This document shows, in pieces, positions 41,705 through 50,912 of a stretch of 64,000 bases of DNA. Source of the stretch: Epithemia pelagica (taxonomy: Eukaryota; Bacillariophyta; Bacillariophyceae; Surirellales; Surirellaceae); NCBI GenBank assembly GCA_946965045.2, contig OX337236.1, forward strand, positions 310,001 to 374,000. The letters run 5' to 3'. The first letter of the stretch is position 1; the number at the start of each line of letters is the position of its first letter. The notes beneath the pieces are model-generated. The model was not told the DNA's origin. It ran no database searches and was given only the letters and a program-made list of their open reading frames with translations. Position numbers and translations under genes: made by a program.

Positions 41705-41750
41705 TTCTATTATTTCCACTAAAGTTGGTCTTATTCTCTCAGTGTCTCTC

Positions 41751-42671
41751 TCACCCTTCCACTTCCATGGCGGTCGCCGCCACAACCGGTTCCTCGTCGG
41801 TGGAAGGCGGATGCGGGGTAAAGGATTCGTTCAAAATGGGTGTGACACCGGGTGGGACGACCAGTCGTCCGGAATGTTGAATGGCATTGCGCAGGGGTTC
41901 GACTGGATTGGCCAAGACAAATCCCCGTTTCATATCGACCGATCCATCCGTTCGCAGGACAATGATATCGCAATTGGACCCCGAGCCCAAATCGTTAAAG
42001 ACACCGGCCAAAATGGATCGTTTCACCACTTCCACCGCTTCGGCTTCTGTCATGCCGTCGCGCCAGGAGGATTCCAAGACGGACATGGCCGCCAATCCAC
42101 CACTACCACTACTCGTAAAGGGCAATTTTTCCGTCGATCCATGCGAATGAATTTCAAACAAGTGCGGTCCACTCACATCGACGCCACCCAGGACATAGGC
42201 GGCACCAATATGTCCTTGATACCGAAACAACAATTGTCGCAACATGGTCACGGCTGTAATGACGCGCGATTGCTTACTGTTCATATCCATACGCAAGAGT
42301 GCGAGGCGACTACTGACCAAATCGGCCGTCTTGTCGGCATCGGCGGCCGTACCGGCTCCGACACAATACACATTGGGGGCAATGTAATGAATTTTGCGAC
42401 AATTCTTTTCCGCCACTTCTTCTCCACCCGTTGCACGCGTATCGGCACCCAAGACCACACCACCATCAAAAATACAACCCGAAATCGTCGTCCCCGTCTT
42501 GGTGGCCTCGGGCAATTTGGGTGGAGCCGAAGAAGGAGAGGAAGCACTAATGGGAGACGGTGCTCCAGCCAGCATTTGTTGAATCATGGCATTGCGATGA
42601 ACATTGTCAAAGTTGAATCCTCCGCCAGAGCTGGAAGATGGCTGAAAGTCGTGATTCACTTGTTCCGACAT
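41751..42671 (-). CDS. PSMB7-like: 20S proteasome subunit beta type 2 (PSMB7-like)
   Basis: 306 aa from M-S-E-Q-V; an in-frame ATG at 42689 would add six residues. A 60-residue propeptide ends in K-T-G, and the catalytic N-terminal Thr is residue 61 (T-T-I-S-G). The body shows G-A-D-T-R-A-T (Asp and Arg next to the active site), Lys in C-R-K-I-H-Y and the S-G-S-G-G loop. The beta2 subunit gives trypsin-like activity in the nuclear and cytosolic proteasome. It converges with VPS11, sharing the duplicated 3' flank at 41371-41704. Confidence 0.95.
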   Translation of the reverse strand: MSEQVNHDFQPSSSSGGGFNFDNVHRNAMIQQMLAGAPSPISASSPSSAPPKLPEATKTGTTISGCIFDGGVVLGADTRATGGEEVAEKNCRKIHYIAPNVYCVGAGTAADADKTADLVSSRLALLRMDMNSKQSRVITAVTMLRQLLFRYQGHIGAAYVLGGVDVSGPHLFEIHSHGSTEKLPFTSSGSGGLAAMSVLESSWRDGMTEAEAVEVVKRSILAGVFNDLGSGSNCDIIVLRTDGSVDMKRGFVLANPVEPLRNAIQHSGRLVVPPGVTPILNESFTPHPPSTDEEPVVAATAMEVEG

Positions 42672-43135
42672 GGTTGGATCCTTTGGCAAAGTGATGAGAT
42701 GCTGGAATCACCACTTGCTTGTTTTTGTTTGTTGTGTTGTGCAATGTTTTTCTTCGTCATGGATCTTTGGACATCGATCCAACTCTCAAGCGGTGATAAT
42801 GTCCAAAGCAATAAACCGATTTATGATGTGGCTATCAAAAGAAAGCTGAGCTTTGAGGATCGTTGGCTAGCAGCATTAGCCACCCCCGCTGGGGGTGGCT
42901 AAGAGGGTTTAATTTCGTGTAGCCACCCATCTCTTCTGGGTAACCCTACTAGAGTAGCTAGCTAGAATACATGATGTCATGCTTCTCTAGGAGTAGTAGA
43001 GCTCGTATTGTACTGCCCCCCAGCGGGGGTTTCTTTTTAGGGGCCATCCCGCGGCTGTCACGCTACGGAAAAGCGCGATTTCGTTGCTCATGCTCAACAA
43101 AAGTTCGCGTCGCGCTTTGACACATCTCCAGAGCG
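42672..43135. other. Divergent intergenic region with GC hairpins
   Basis: A perfect 10-bp hairpin (agccaccccc-gct-gggggtggct) lies at 42878-42900, and a related one (ccccc-agc-ggggg) at about 43018-43030. A partial ccaccca repeat follows the first. No gene is seen between. Confidence 0.6.
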
Positions 43136-45679
43136 ATGACCAGGACAAGGGTGCTTCTCTTCTTCATGTTGTCGTTGTCGTCGCAAGGAGTCGCTGGATT
43201 CTCGGTGCGTCCACCGTACAACAAACGAAGAAGAATGGGGAGCAATGACGAGGAAATGAAGTTTCCTCCGGATCAATCATCATCTCCTCCAAAGCATGAA
43301 GCCAATGTTAGCAAACTACCAAAGGCTCCGAAGGATGAAGAAACCCTCAAAGACTACTACGATGAAAAACTGTGGAAAAAGGATAACCTTACGGATGATC
43401 AAGAGAGCGCCTTAAATTTTCTTCTTGGGTTGCGAATTAAGTTGTGCAGAAATAACAGTTCTCAGCGTCAGATAATTCAAGAAATGTTGAAGATTGACTT
43501 GTCTCACTTCTTGAAGACTGGCTTTGTCGTCAATCGTCAATCCGCCCCCTTTGACTCTTTCCGAATGGCTGCCTATGACTTTGGATTCAACCTGCGCCTT
43601 GCTCACGACGAGGACCTGAAACTCTTCTTGGAAGAATTGGAAAACGTGAGACAATGGCACAAGGATGACGAAATCCGTGATAAATATCTCTCGCCGACCT
43701 TGACAATTGTGCAATCGAGTGGAACGGGCAAATCAAGACTAATGATTGAGGCAAAGAAACAACTTGAGACGGAGAATATTGCATGCCGGACTATTTTATT
43801 GTCATTGAAGGACCGCGCCAACCTAGAAACAGGTAAATTTGATACCTCTTACAGCATTCCTGACTCCCTGCCAAAAAACAATGATTGGAAAGAAGCACGA
43901 AAAAAGTTTCGCGCAATGGTTTTCGATCAATGCGACGCGGCAATTTCAAAATCAAATCCCAATCCGAAACAGAAGGAAAATGATCCGGCCGAGGTTATTC
44001 TGTTCTTTGATGAAGCACAACACCTGGTAAAGCACGACGGCTACTTATTTCGTGCGCTGCGATGGATTCTTCGGGCGGACCCTGAATATTCTCTTGACGC
44101 AAAGAAGTATCGAATTGTTGCTGTATTGGCGGGTACAACCACGTCATTGACCAATTTGTTCCCCGAAGTTGAAGCTAAGTCGTCAGACACGAGAGTTCTT
44201 GACCCAAAGGGCGGATATTTCGAGAAGGGGGAAACACCATTTGACCCATTCTTCATGTTCCGAACGATGGGATGTCTTGCAAACTACCCCGGCCTTGAGA
44301 CTCCTCAAAGCAGTGACACAAGTGAATACGACAATATGATTCGATTTGGTCGTCCCTTGTTCGCAGCAATGCACAAGGAGAAGAAGTTGGGCGATGACAA
44401 GCTCTTTGAAATTGCCAACAAGATTATTCTGGGCGATATGACAATACCGCTGGAGTCGTGTCTCAGTGTACTGGGAACTCGCATCCAGATGGGACAGACA
44501 TCTGTTGCCATGGTGTCAAGCCTAGTCTCCAAAGGCTACGCTCACTTGACATCGTTTCAGCAGGCGCCAAGTAGATCTGACGTACCGTCCAAGGCAACAT
44601 TTGCGTTCTTGCCAGACCCTGTTTGCGCCCGAATCTGTATGGCACTCATGGACGAGGACTTTTCGATCCAAGGTGGAGGGAATAGCGCACGTATGCTTGG
44701 CATCACAGGGCGTAAAAAGACCTTTTGGTCCGCTAAGATGGGCGAGCTTTTTTCAAACAGTATATGTGAGGCCAACAAGGGGGACTACGGCGAAGTGGCA
44801 TCGGCTTTGTTCTTGTTGTTTTGCGGAGACATTCTTCGCAAGGAGGCAGACTCTAAGTACAAGACGTTTTCAGTTGCCCTGGGTAAATATCTTGAACAGA
44901 TTGCAAGAAATGCGAATGCTACTGAGGATAATGGCCTGGCAGGCGATGCGATATCAAATTGTCAAGTGAATTTCATTCAGTTGTTTCGATATACATTCCG
45001 CGTTGCTCTGTCCGATCTTGGGCGGTCGGAATTTCTTGAGGGTTTGTACAACAAGGCTTGCGCAATATACTGTCCAAACAACCTGGAAGCAGTAGATTTG
45101 GTGCTTCCCTGCCGATCAAAGGAATCGTCCGAAAGGGTTGAGTATATACCCATCTTTGTGAGTGTCAAGAACCACGCTGAGGTGTGTCCCAAGGAGGCGA
45201 ACGGCTTCCTGTCGAAATCATTGAAGAATCTTCACTCAGCCGGTATCACAAAAGGTTTGTTGCTGCTGTGCCTCGTTGGACAAGATCGGGAGGATGTGGG
45301 ACGGTCAAGCTATAAGAATGTTCTTGGCAAGCTTGGAACCGATAACTTGCCCGCATTGGAGTTGGACAATGCCCTGAAGAAAGCCGTCTCTAGCAACCTT
45401 GACGATTTGAAAGAAAAGCTGGTTCCCAAGATGTTTTGCATTCATAAAGACGAATTTGGTATCTATGCGGCTGTCATGGCTTCCAAGTCACAGAAAGCGC
45501 TACAAAGAGCCGATGTGTTTACAATGCACCATGAGCTATTGCATCAGCAACAACAAGAAGAGAACGATGACGGCCCGTTGCCGTCCTTTGTATCCACGTA
45601 TAGGAAAGATGCAAAGGACTTGTATGAGAAAACGTCCGGTTGCGTGAGAAAGTACCCTCCAACGGACTCACAGTTGTGA
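43136..45679 (+). CDS. Crinkler-type P-loop NTPase/PD-(D/E)XK nuclease protein with signal peptide
   Basis: 847 aa, no intron. It begins with a signal peptide (V-L-L-F-F-M-L-S-L-S) ending G-V-A-G-F-S-V, like diatom secretory/plastid leaders. Residues about 190-310 hold Walker A (S-S-G-T-G-K-S-R) and Walker B (I-L-F-F-D-E-A-Q-H), then V-L-A-G-T-T-T-S as a sensor-like strand. The C-terminal half has G-E-V-A-S, A-V-D-L-V-L-P and I-P-I-F-V-S-V-K-N, the E..D..(E/x)xK layout of restriction-endonuclease folds. This NTPase plus nuclease architecture is that of Crinkler-RHS-type proteins in oomycetes, fungi and protists (family knowledge). A host-nuclease or conflict role is inference. It has no obvious partner gene nearby. 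Confidence 0.72.
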   Translation: MTRTRVLLFFMLSLSSQGVAGFSVRPPYNKRRRMGSNDEEMKFPPDQSSSPPKHEANVSKLPKAPKDEETLKDYYDEKLWKKDNLTDDQESALNFLLGLRIKLCRNNSSQRQIIQEMLKIDLSHFLKTGFVVNRQSAPFDSFRMAAYDFGFNLRLAHDEDLKLFLEELENVRQWHKDDEIRDKYLSPTLTIVQSSGTGKSRLMIEAKKQLETENIACRTILLSLKDRANLETGKFDTSYSIPDSLPKNNDWKEARKKFRAMVFDQCDAAISKSNPNPKQKENDPAEVILFFDEAQHLVKHDGYLFRALRWILRADPEYSLDAKKYRIVAVLAGTTTSLTNLFPEVEAKSSDTRVLDPKGGYFEKGETPFDPFFMFRTMGCLANYPGLETPQSSDTSEYDNMIRFGRPLFAAMHKEKKLGDDKLFEIANKIILGDMTIPLESCLSVLGTRIQMGQTSVAMVSSLVSKGYAHLTSFQQAPSRSDVPSKATFAFLPDPVCARICMALMDEDFSIQGGGNSARMLGITGRKKTFWSAKMGELFSNSICEANKGDYGEVASALFLLFCGDILRKEADSKYKTFSVALGKYLEQIARNANATEDNGLAGDAISNCQVNFIQLFRYTFRVALSDLGRSEFLEGLYNKACAIYCPNNLEAVDLVLPCRSKESSERVEYIPIFVSVKNHAEVCPKEANGFLSKSLKNLHSAGITKGLLLLCLVGQDREDVGRSSYKNVLGKLGTDNLPALELDNALKKAVSSNLDDLKEKLVPKMFCIHKDEFGIYAAVMASKSQKALQRADVFTMHHELLHQQQQEENDDGPLPSFVSTYRKDAKDLYEKTSGCVRKYPPTDSQL

Positions 45680-46364
45680 AGGAATCCAAGCTTAGAGAAG
45701 TCGATAATGCTAATGGATGAAACAAAAGACTAAAAGTAGAGCACTATCGCTAAGATGTTGTCTTTACTTTTCTTGATGTGACAATTAGCGAGTTTTGAGT
45801 TCGAGCAGTATCTCGCATGGGAGGTGACGTACTGGTGTCACTTGAAGAATTGACGAGGCGCGCATCCCGCAGTTGCACTTGGTGAGGCCGCCCCGCAACT
45901 GATTCTGGAATTGAAGTGTAGCGGTTGTGTGTGGCTGAGACCTGCAAGAGCATCCCCAAACAAGATCGCTTCTCTGGCCAGAACGACTACAACAACTTGC
46001 GTATATATGCCAAAGAGCCATTCGAATACACTAGGATTAGGAGGTTTCCTTCTTTGAAAACGGCGGAGTGGAAACAGAGAATCATTGTTGGCTCACGACT
46101 TGTGTGTGTGGACGAGCGATGGATGCAACACTGCCTCCATGTCCTCGTGGAGTGGCTGCTGTGCCATGAATGACTCTCGTTGCAACTCGTTGTAACCTCT
46201 TTTCCCCCCTGCTGCGACTCTAATATAGTAGCTGCAGTGTGGACCGTTTTGCAAATACCAATCCATTTGGAACGGTGATGGATTATACCGGACCCGACAG
46301 CAGCCAAGATATTGGAGGCTTATCGGAGATGACGGAGCCTCGATTCGACTCTCACGGTGCCCAA
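45680..46364. other. Convergent intergenic region
   Basis: 3' flanks of the Crinkler-type and glycosyltransferase-like genes. Small ORFs (45785-46021, 45925-46173) have no supporting features. Confidence 0.45.
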
Positions 46365-48968
46365 TTACTGGTACGACCAGGGATCGCAGGTGAACAGGTC
46401 TGGTACGTGCAAGGGGAAGCGGCCAATGGACCGAGCTTCCAACACACGTTGATAAACCATTTCATCGGCAATCATGGAGGATGACGGTCCAATCCAGGCC
46501 GTTCGTGCTTGACTGGCCCATGCCCATGCCTTCCAATCCCAGGAAGAAGAATCAATTGTTGTTTCGGCTGCTGCTGCTTCTTGGTGTACGACGGCGCTCT
46601 CATCTGGCAATGATACAACAAAGGGATGAATGGAACATCCCACAAAGTGGACCGATTGGTTCGAGTCGTCTGATTGTACGTCCCTCCGTTTTGTGATTTC
46701 ATTCAGGTGCAGTTCCACTTGACGGCTCCAGTATTGGACCGTTTCCGGACTGTCGGCCAACAAGTACACACGACACATGGCGGGAGGTGTGGACGCCATG
46801 GCCTGGGACAGGCACTCTAGTACCGTTGTGGTGCTGGGACTGGCAGCATTGTCGTGGTTCGTGTGGACCGTGCTGCCACGGTTGTTGTGGTTGTGGTTCT
46901 CGTCGGAACACCGGGACATGGTTCCTCGTGTATCGACGGCCAGAGATACGGTCGGTGCTCGGAGCAACAATTGTTGCGGGGTCGTGCGACCCTTGGAATG
47001 CTCTTGCATGGGTGTGGGAAACAACTCCCGCAAAATCATGCCATGAATGAATCGAGGACCAAATTCAAACAGGGGTTGCAAGGCCGTGTTGTTGGCAATT
47101 CGTTCCACGGGTAAAACCGGTGGAAACTCGAGTACCCGTGACGTTTCATTATTAGTGAGACGATTCCATGGATGGACCAAGTCGGGGACCTTGGAAGACC
47201 ATTCCTCCCATTGAGGGAGCCACGAGGGCAACTGGGACAAACAGGTCGTTTCGTCCTTGATTCTTGTCGATAGGGCTCGAATCAAAAGGGTTCGATTGGT
47301 CAAAAACGACCAGACCATGCGAGTGACAAAGGCACGTACGGCTTGATCCTGGCCCAAACCCGGACACGTTACATTGGCCACGGCAAAGAGACGACCCGAT
47401 TGCAACCATTCGTGAGATTCGGCATGTTCTTGTTCCAGTGCCTCTTGATCATGGCGTTCCCGGTACAAGCGCCATAGTTTCATGGGGTACAGTTCGGGTA
47501 AGCTTTCTTGTACTTGCACAAAGGTCGAAGATCCCGGACCGTAATTGTACCCAAATGGCGATCGATACGGCAACGAACAAATGGTCAATGGATCGGGTGG
47601 CCCAAACTCATCCAACGACGACGACTGCTGCTGTTGTGCAGAGTGTTCCATGGTACGATCGTACGTGATGAGTTCGTGCAAGAGTTTGAAGGAACTTCGT
47701 TCGTATTCTCCAATCAATGCCGTCCGCGCCTGGATCGCCATGGCCAAATCCTGAAAAAAACCACGGCCGGCATGGGGACCGTGTTCCATCGCTCGTGTCG
47801 TGTTGGTTGTATGGGCCAGAGCCTCGTCACGTTGGGGTTGGTTGGTTCGATGGAACCGACACGAGGGATATTCCACCTGCATCCACTCTTGTAGTTGGTC
47901 CAGGGTGGCGTCTCGGTCCGAGAGAGCAAACACATGACACGGTATGTTCTTGACTCCACCGCGACTGTTGTTTCCTATTGTGGACTCTTGTTTAGGTAAA
48001 AGACGAGACAGACAATTCATTTCCTCTTGAACATTGGATCCATCATCTGCCTTGGCCACGTGTCGACTGTGCAGCGCAATGGTAATGGCCTGCGGTTGCG
48101 TATTGGGAAACGGATGAGTGTGGTTGTAGACGCTCGTGTCCCTGTCATTTGATTGTTGTTGTTGTTGTTGTTGTTGTTCGGGTACCAAGACGAAGAATTG
48201 ACGAAACAACAGGCCATACCAAAACTCGATTCCCAGGGATATGAGACCTTGCACTCGGTCTTGTTCTGGTTCGGATCGGTCTCGCAAGTAGGCTTGGTAT
48301 TCGGGTTGAAAGGGATGTTGCGACCACGAGACGCGGGAAATGTCGGTATCCTGGAAATGGACATCGGGAATTTGTGGAAAGAGGGCCAATGTATGAACCT
48401 CATCAAACCAACGTCGTGCCACGTCAATTTCAATGGGAATGGCTGTCGACGAAGGGAGCCGGTCCTTCCAATCCTCCCAAGTCGGGATCCATGGTTGGCG
48501 ACGCAAGACAGTTTCGCATTCCGGAAGCGTGTTGTGATTCGAGTTGTCGTCCAGCCATTGGAGGAGAATGGTTCGATTGGTGATAATGGCCCATGTCACG
48601 GTGTTGAAAAGATTGTGCAAGGCATTTCCCGATCGATCCGGACACCAATACGGAGCCAAGGCATATTTTCGAGAGGGATCAAGGCGACCCAAGGACTGTA
48701 CTTCGTGTTGGAGAACCTGAGCACTGTGTTTTGCTTGGTACTGAGAAAAGAGATGGACGGGAAGTGGAACCTGTGGAACGTTTTCGTGTCGAAACTCGGA
48801 CGATTCGATGGCCCCATCCAGTCGTCTGGCATTTGTTGTGCTCCCGTCAAATGTAAAATAATCCAGCATGTCCATGGCGGGCAAAGGATTCGACCAAAGG
48901 CCAACCAACGTAGAGGCTACCACAAGGGCCAACACTGGCCTCATGGATGGCATTTTGGTTTTGCGCAT
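46365..48968 (-). CDS. Type II membrane protein with duplicated fucosyltransferase-like domain (putative)
   Basis: 867 aa from the ATG at 48968; the frame extends upstream only to a non-ATG codon. Residues about 8-28 (M-R-P-V-L-A-L-V-V-A-S-T-L-V-G-L-W) are a signal anchor. Two similar halves follow: W-C-P-D-R-S-G-N-A-L-H-N ... T-W-A-I-I-T-N-R-T-I-L-L in the first, and C-P-G-L-G-Q-D-Q-A-V-R ... V-W-S-F-L-T-N-R-T-L-L-I in the second, each then a W-x-P-x-W-E-x-W segment. The I-A-L-H-S-R-H strand resembles the GDP-fucose-binding H-x-R of O- and alpha-1,6-fucosyltransferases. A Golgi glycosyltransferase is inferred; donor and acceptor are unknown. The second half may be the non-catalytic copy. Confidence 0.55.
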   Translation of the reverse strand: MRKTKMPSMRPVLALVVASTLVGLWSNPLPAMDMLDYFTFDGSTTNARRLDGAIESSEFRHENVPQVPLPVHLFSQYQAKHSAQVLQHEVQSLGRLDPSRKYALAPYWCPDRSGNALHNLFNTVTWAIITNRTILLQWLDDNSNHNTLPECETVLRRQPWIPTWEDWKDRLPSSTAIPIEIDVARRWFDEVHTLALFPQIPDVHFQDTDISRVSWSQHPFQPEYQAYLRDRSEPEQDRVQGLISLGIEFWYGLLFRQFFVLVPEQQQQQQQQSNDRDTSVYNHTHPFPNTQPQAITIALHSRHVAKADDGSNVQEEMNCLSRLLPKQESTIGNNSRGGVKNIPCHVFALSDRDATLDQLQEWMQVEYPSCRFHRTNQPQRDEALAHTTNTTRAMEHGPHAGRGFFQDLAMAIQARTALIGEYERSSFKLLHELITYDRTMEHSAQQQQSSSLDEFGPPDPLTICSLPYRSPFGYNYGPGSSTFVQVQESLPELYPMKLWRLYRERHDQEALEQEHAESHEWLQSGRLFAVANVTCPGLGQDQAVRAFVTRMVWSFLTNRTLLIRALSTRIKDETTCLSQLPSWLPQWEEWSSKVPDLVHPWNRLTNNETSRVLEFPPVLPVERIANNTALQPLFEFGPRFIHGMILRELFPTPMQEHSKGRTTPQQLLLRAPTVSLAVDTRGTMSRCSDENHNHNNRGSTVHTNHDNAASPSTTTVLECLSQAMASTPPAMCRVYLLADSPETVQYWSRQVELHLNEITKRRDVQSDDSNQSVHFVGCSIHPFVVSLPDESAVVHQEAAAAETTIDSSSWDWKAWAWASQARTAWIGPSSSMIADEMVYQRVLEARSIGRFPLHVPDLFTCDPWSYQ

Positions 48969-49419
48969 GGGTCCAGGACGTTGCTGCAAAGTCGTTCAAG
49001 GCTCGTGGAATGCCTTTCCAACACGGCATTCACAGGGATCACAAACAGAAATAAAGAGACAGACGTATTCGTTATTCGTCAATCCTCCTAATCTGGGTCC
49101 CTCGTTTGCGTTCGGCGGCTCTGGAAAATATGGCAATCTATTGTGGACTCGACGTGCGATTTTCATGGTTACTTAGAGAGATCAAGAGTCACGTTTGCGC
49201 GGAGTTGCGCGCAGGCAAGCATAGGGCATACCTCTTTTTATCAGCGACCAATCTGCTGTCATTTTTTCTCCGACAAAGGGAACAAAAGATCCATGAAGAT
49301 CTTTCGTTGGAGCATTCGAGAAAAGTGCTCGTCTCCACTCTCCAAGCACTCCGTAAAGGATCCATAAATAATTCAAGACAAGAGATCCATCCAGAACGAG
49401 AGAACAGTACCATCCCAGA
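48969..49419. other. Divergent intergenic region
   Basis: Between the glycosyltransferase-like and isochorismatase-like genes; likely shared promoter. Nothing else recognised. Confidence 0.4.
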
Positions 49420-50483
49420 ATGGCTCCGGTCGATACAAAGCATGGAAAGGTCCTGACTGTGGCCCAAGCCTTGGAGGAACCCCGAAAGCATCGTGACATG
49501 GCCATGGCCGTCCAGCCCATGCCCAATTTTCAGTCCACCCCCGGAGCTCCCAATGGCGTGCCCTTGACATTTCGAGCCGCTTGGGAATTGACGAGTCGAC
49601 CGCGTCGCATTGCCTTGTTGATGGACGATTGTGAAGAAGAATATCGTCCCTACGCCGAACATCTTCAGATTCTGGACAATTTGGTCCGTCTCTGCGACAC
49701 CTTTCGGGCCAAACAGGCCGAAGTTGGATCCTCGTCGTCGGGTGGTGTGTGTTTGGCCTGGAGTGTGTGGAGTCGAACCTTTGACGATGGCATTTCCAAC
49801 AGTATGGACCGCTGGTATGGACCCCATGGGTTGCGACCGGAACAACCCGAAAATGCCTTGTACATCATGGGTGGAAACGCGGGTATGGAAATCTTTTCCG
49901 AGATTGCTCCCACGGAACAAGAACGTGCCAATGGCTGGTTCTTTCAAAAATGTCATTTGGACATGTTTTGGAACGTAAGTGTCTTTTTGTGTGTGTTTGT
50001 CGTGGTAGTGTGTGTTACTGTGGCAAATTCTAAGTGCAAACGACCGTACTGACTCTTTTTGTTTTGGAATGATAGTTTGACGAAAATGGCAAGTCTTACT
50101 TGGACAAGAAGCTCAAGGTAAGTCAAAAAATCTCTTGTCTACACGTGCCAAATCCATTGGAAAAGAGTGTGCTTCCTCACGGTAGCATGTTCCATCAGGC
50201 GCAAGGCATTGACACGGTCGTCTTGACGGGTCTTTGGACGGATGAATGCGTACTGGCCACGGCCTATGCCTCCTTTTCGCGGGGATACGATGTCATTGTC
50301 GTTTCCGATGCCACGGCCACGGCGACGGCCCATCAAACCGTGGCCTTGAATGTGATTAATGGCGTGTGTTGCAAGGTCTTGACCACCGACCAAGTGGTTT
50401 CGTACATGCAGGAATCCTTTGAACTGGGGGCCGTCGGACAAGTCAAGGGAACCAAACACCCCGATGGACGTCTCGATGATTGA
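49420..50483 (+). CDS. Isochorismatase-like cysteine hydrolase, three exons
   Basis: Exons 49420-49974, 50076-50117 (a 42-nt microexon, 14 codons) and 50199-50483, joined by GT-AG introns of 101 and 81 nt, all phase 0; product 293 aa. The acceptor at 50198 (catcag) is needed to enter frame with A-Q-G-I-D-T-V-V-L-T-G. The family triad is represented by Asp in L-L-M-D-D-C and the nucleophile Cys in G-L-W-T-D-E-C-V; the Lys is not placed with certainty, perhaps in F-Q-K-C-H. Members hydrolyse amides, pyrazinamide/nicotinamide or isochorismate; which applies here is unknown. No targeting signal is clear. Confidence 0.82.
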
Positions 50484-50667
50484 AAAATGGGTATAGAGAA
50501 GTAGACCAAAACCTAAAAGAGACACGAGTATTATAGGTATAAGTGTGAAGTCCACAGGGCGGAACCAAACACCCCGATGGACGTTTTCATGATTGAAATA
50601 TGGAATAGAGTAGACCAAAAGCTATGAGACACGAGTATTATAGGTATAAGTGTGAAGTCCACAGGGC
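50448..50667. repeat. Tandem duplication of the isochorismatase gene end and 3' UTR (113-bp unit)
   Basis: Unit 50448-50560 covers the last 36 coding bases plus 3' flank; unit 50561-50667 repeats it with small indels (ggaaccaaacaccccgatgg ... gtgtgaagtccacagggc). The second unit lies outside the CDS. Confidence 0.95.
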
Positions 50668-50912
50668 CCTGTCGAAAAAGTTTAGATACCACTCTTGAAA
50701 CGTCATAATGCACGGTCGGGTGGATGCACCATGGCACGCGTTCAAGGGTCTACTATTTTGCAAGTCATTCACGTCATTGGACGTGCTTGGACACATCCAC
50801 CTGTAAAAGTGTTGCGATGCTACACGAAAGACTCCACCACTGGAGATAGCCCGATGGGAATAACAGCCTTGTTTTTCAACGTGTCAGTCCGCAGTGGTCC
50901 AAGACATTAGTT

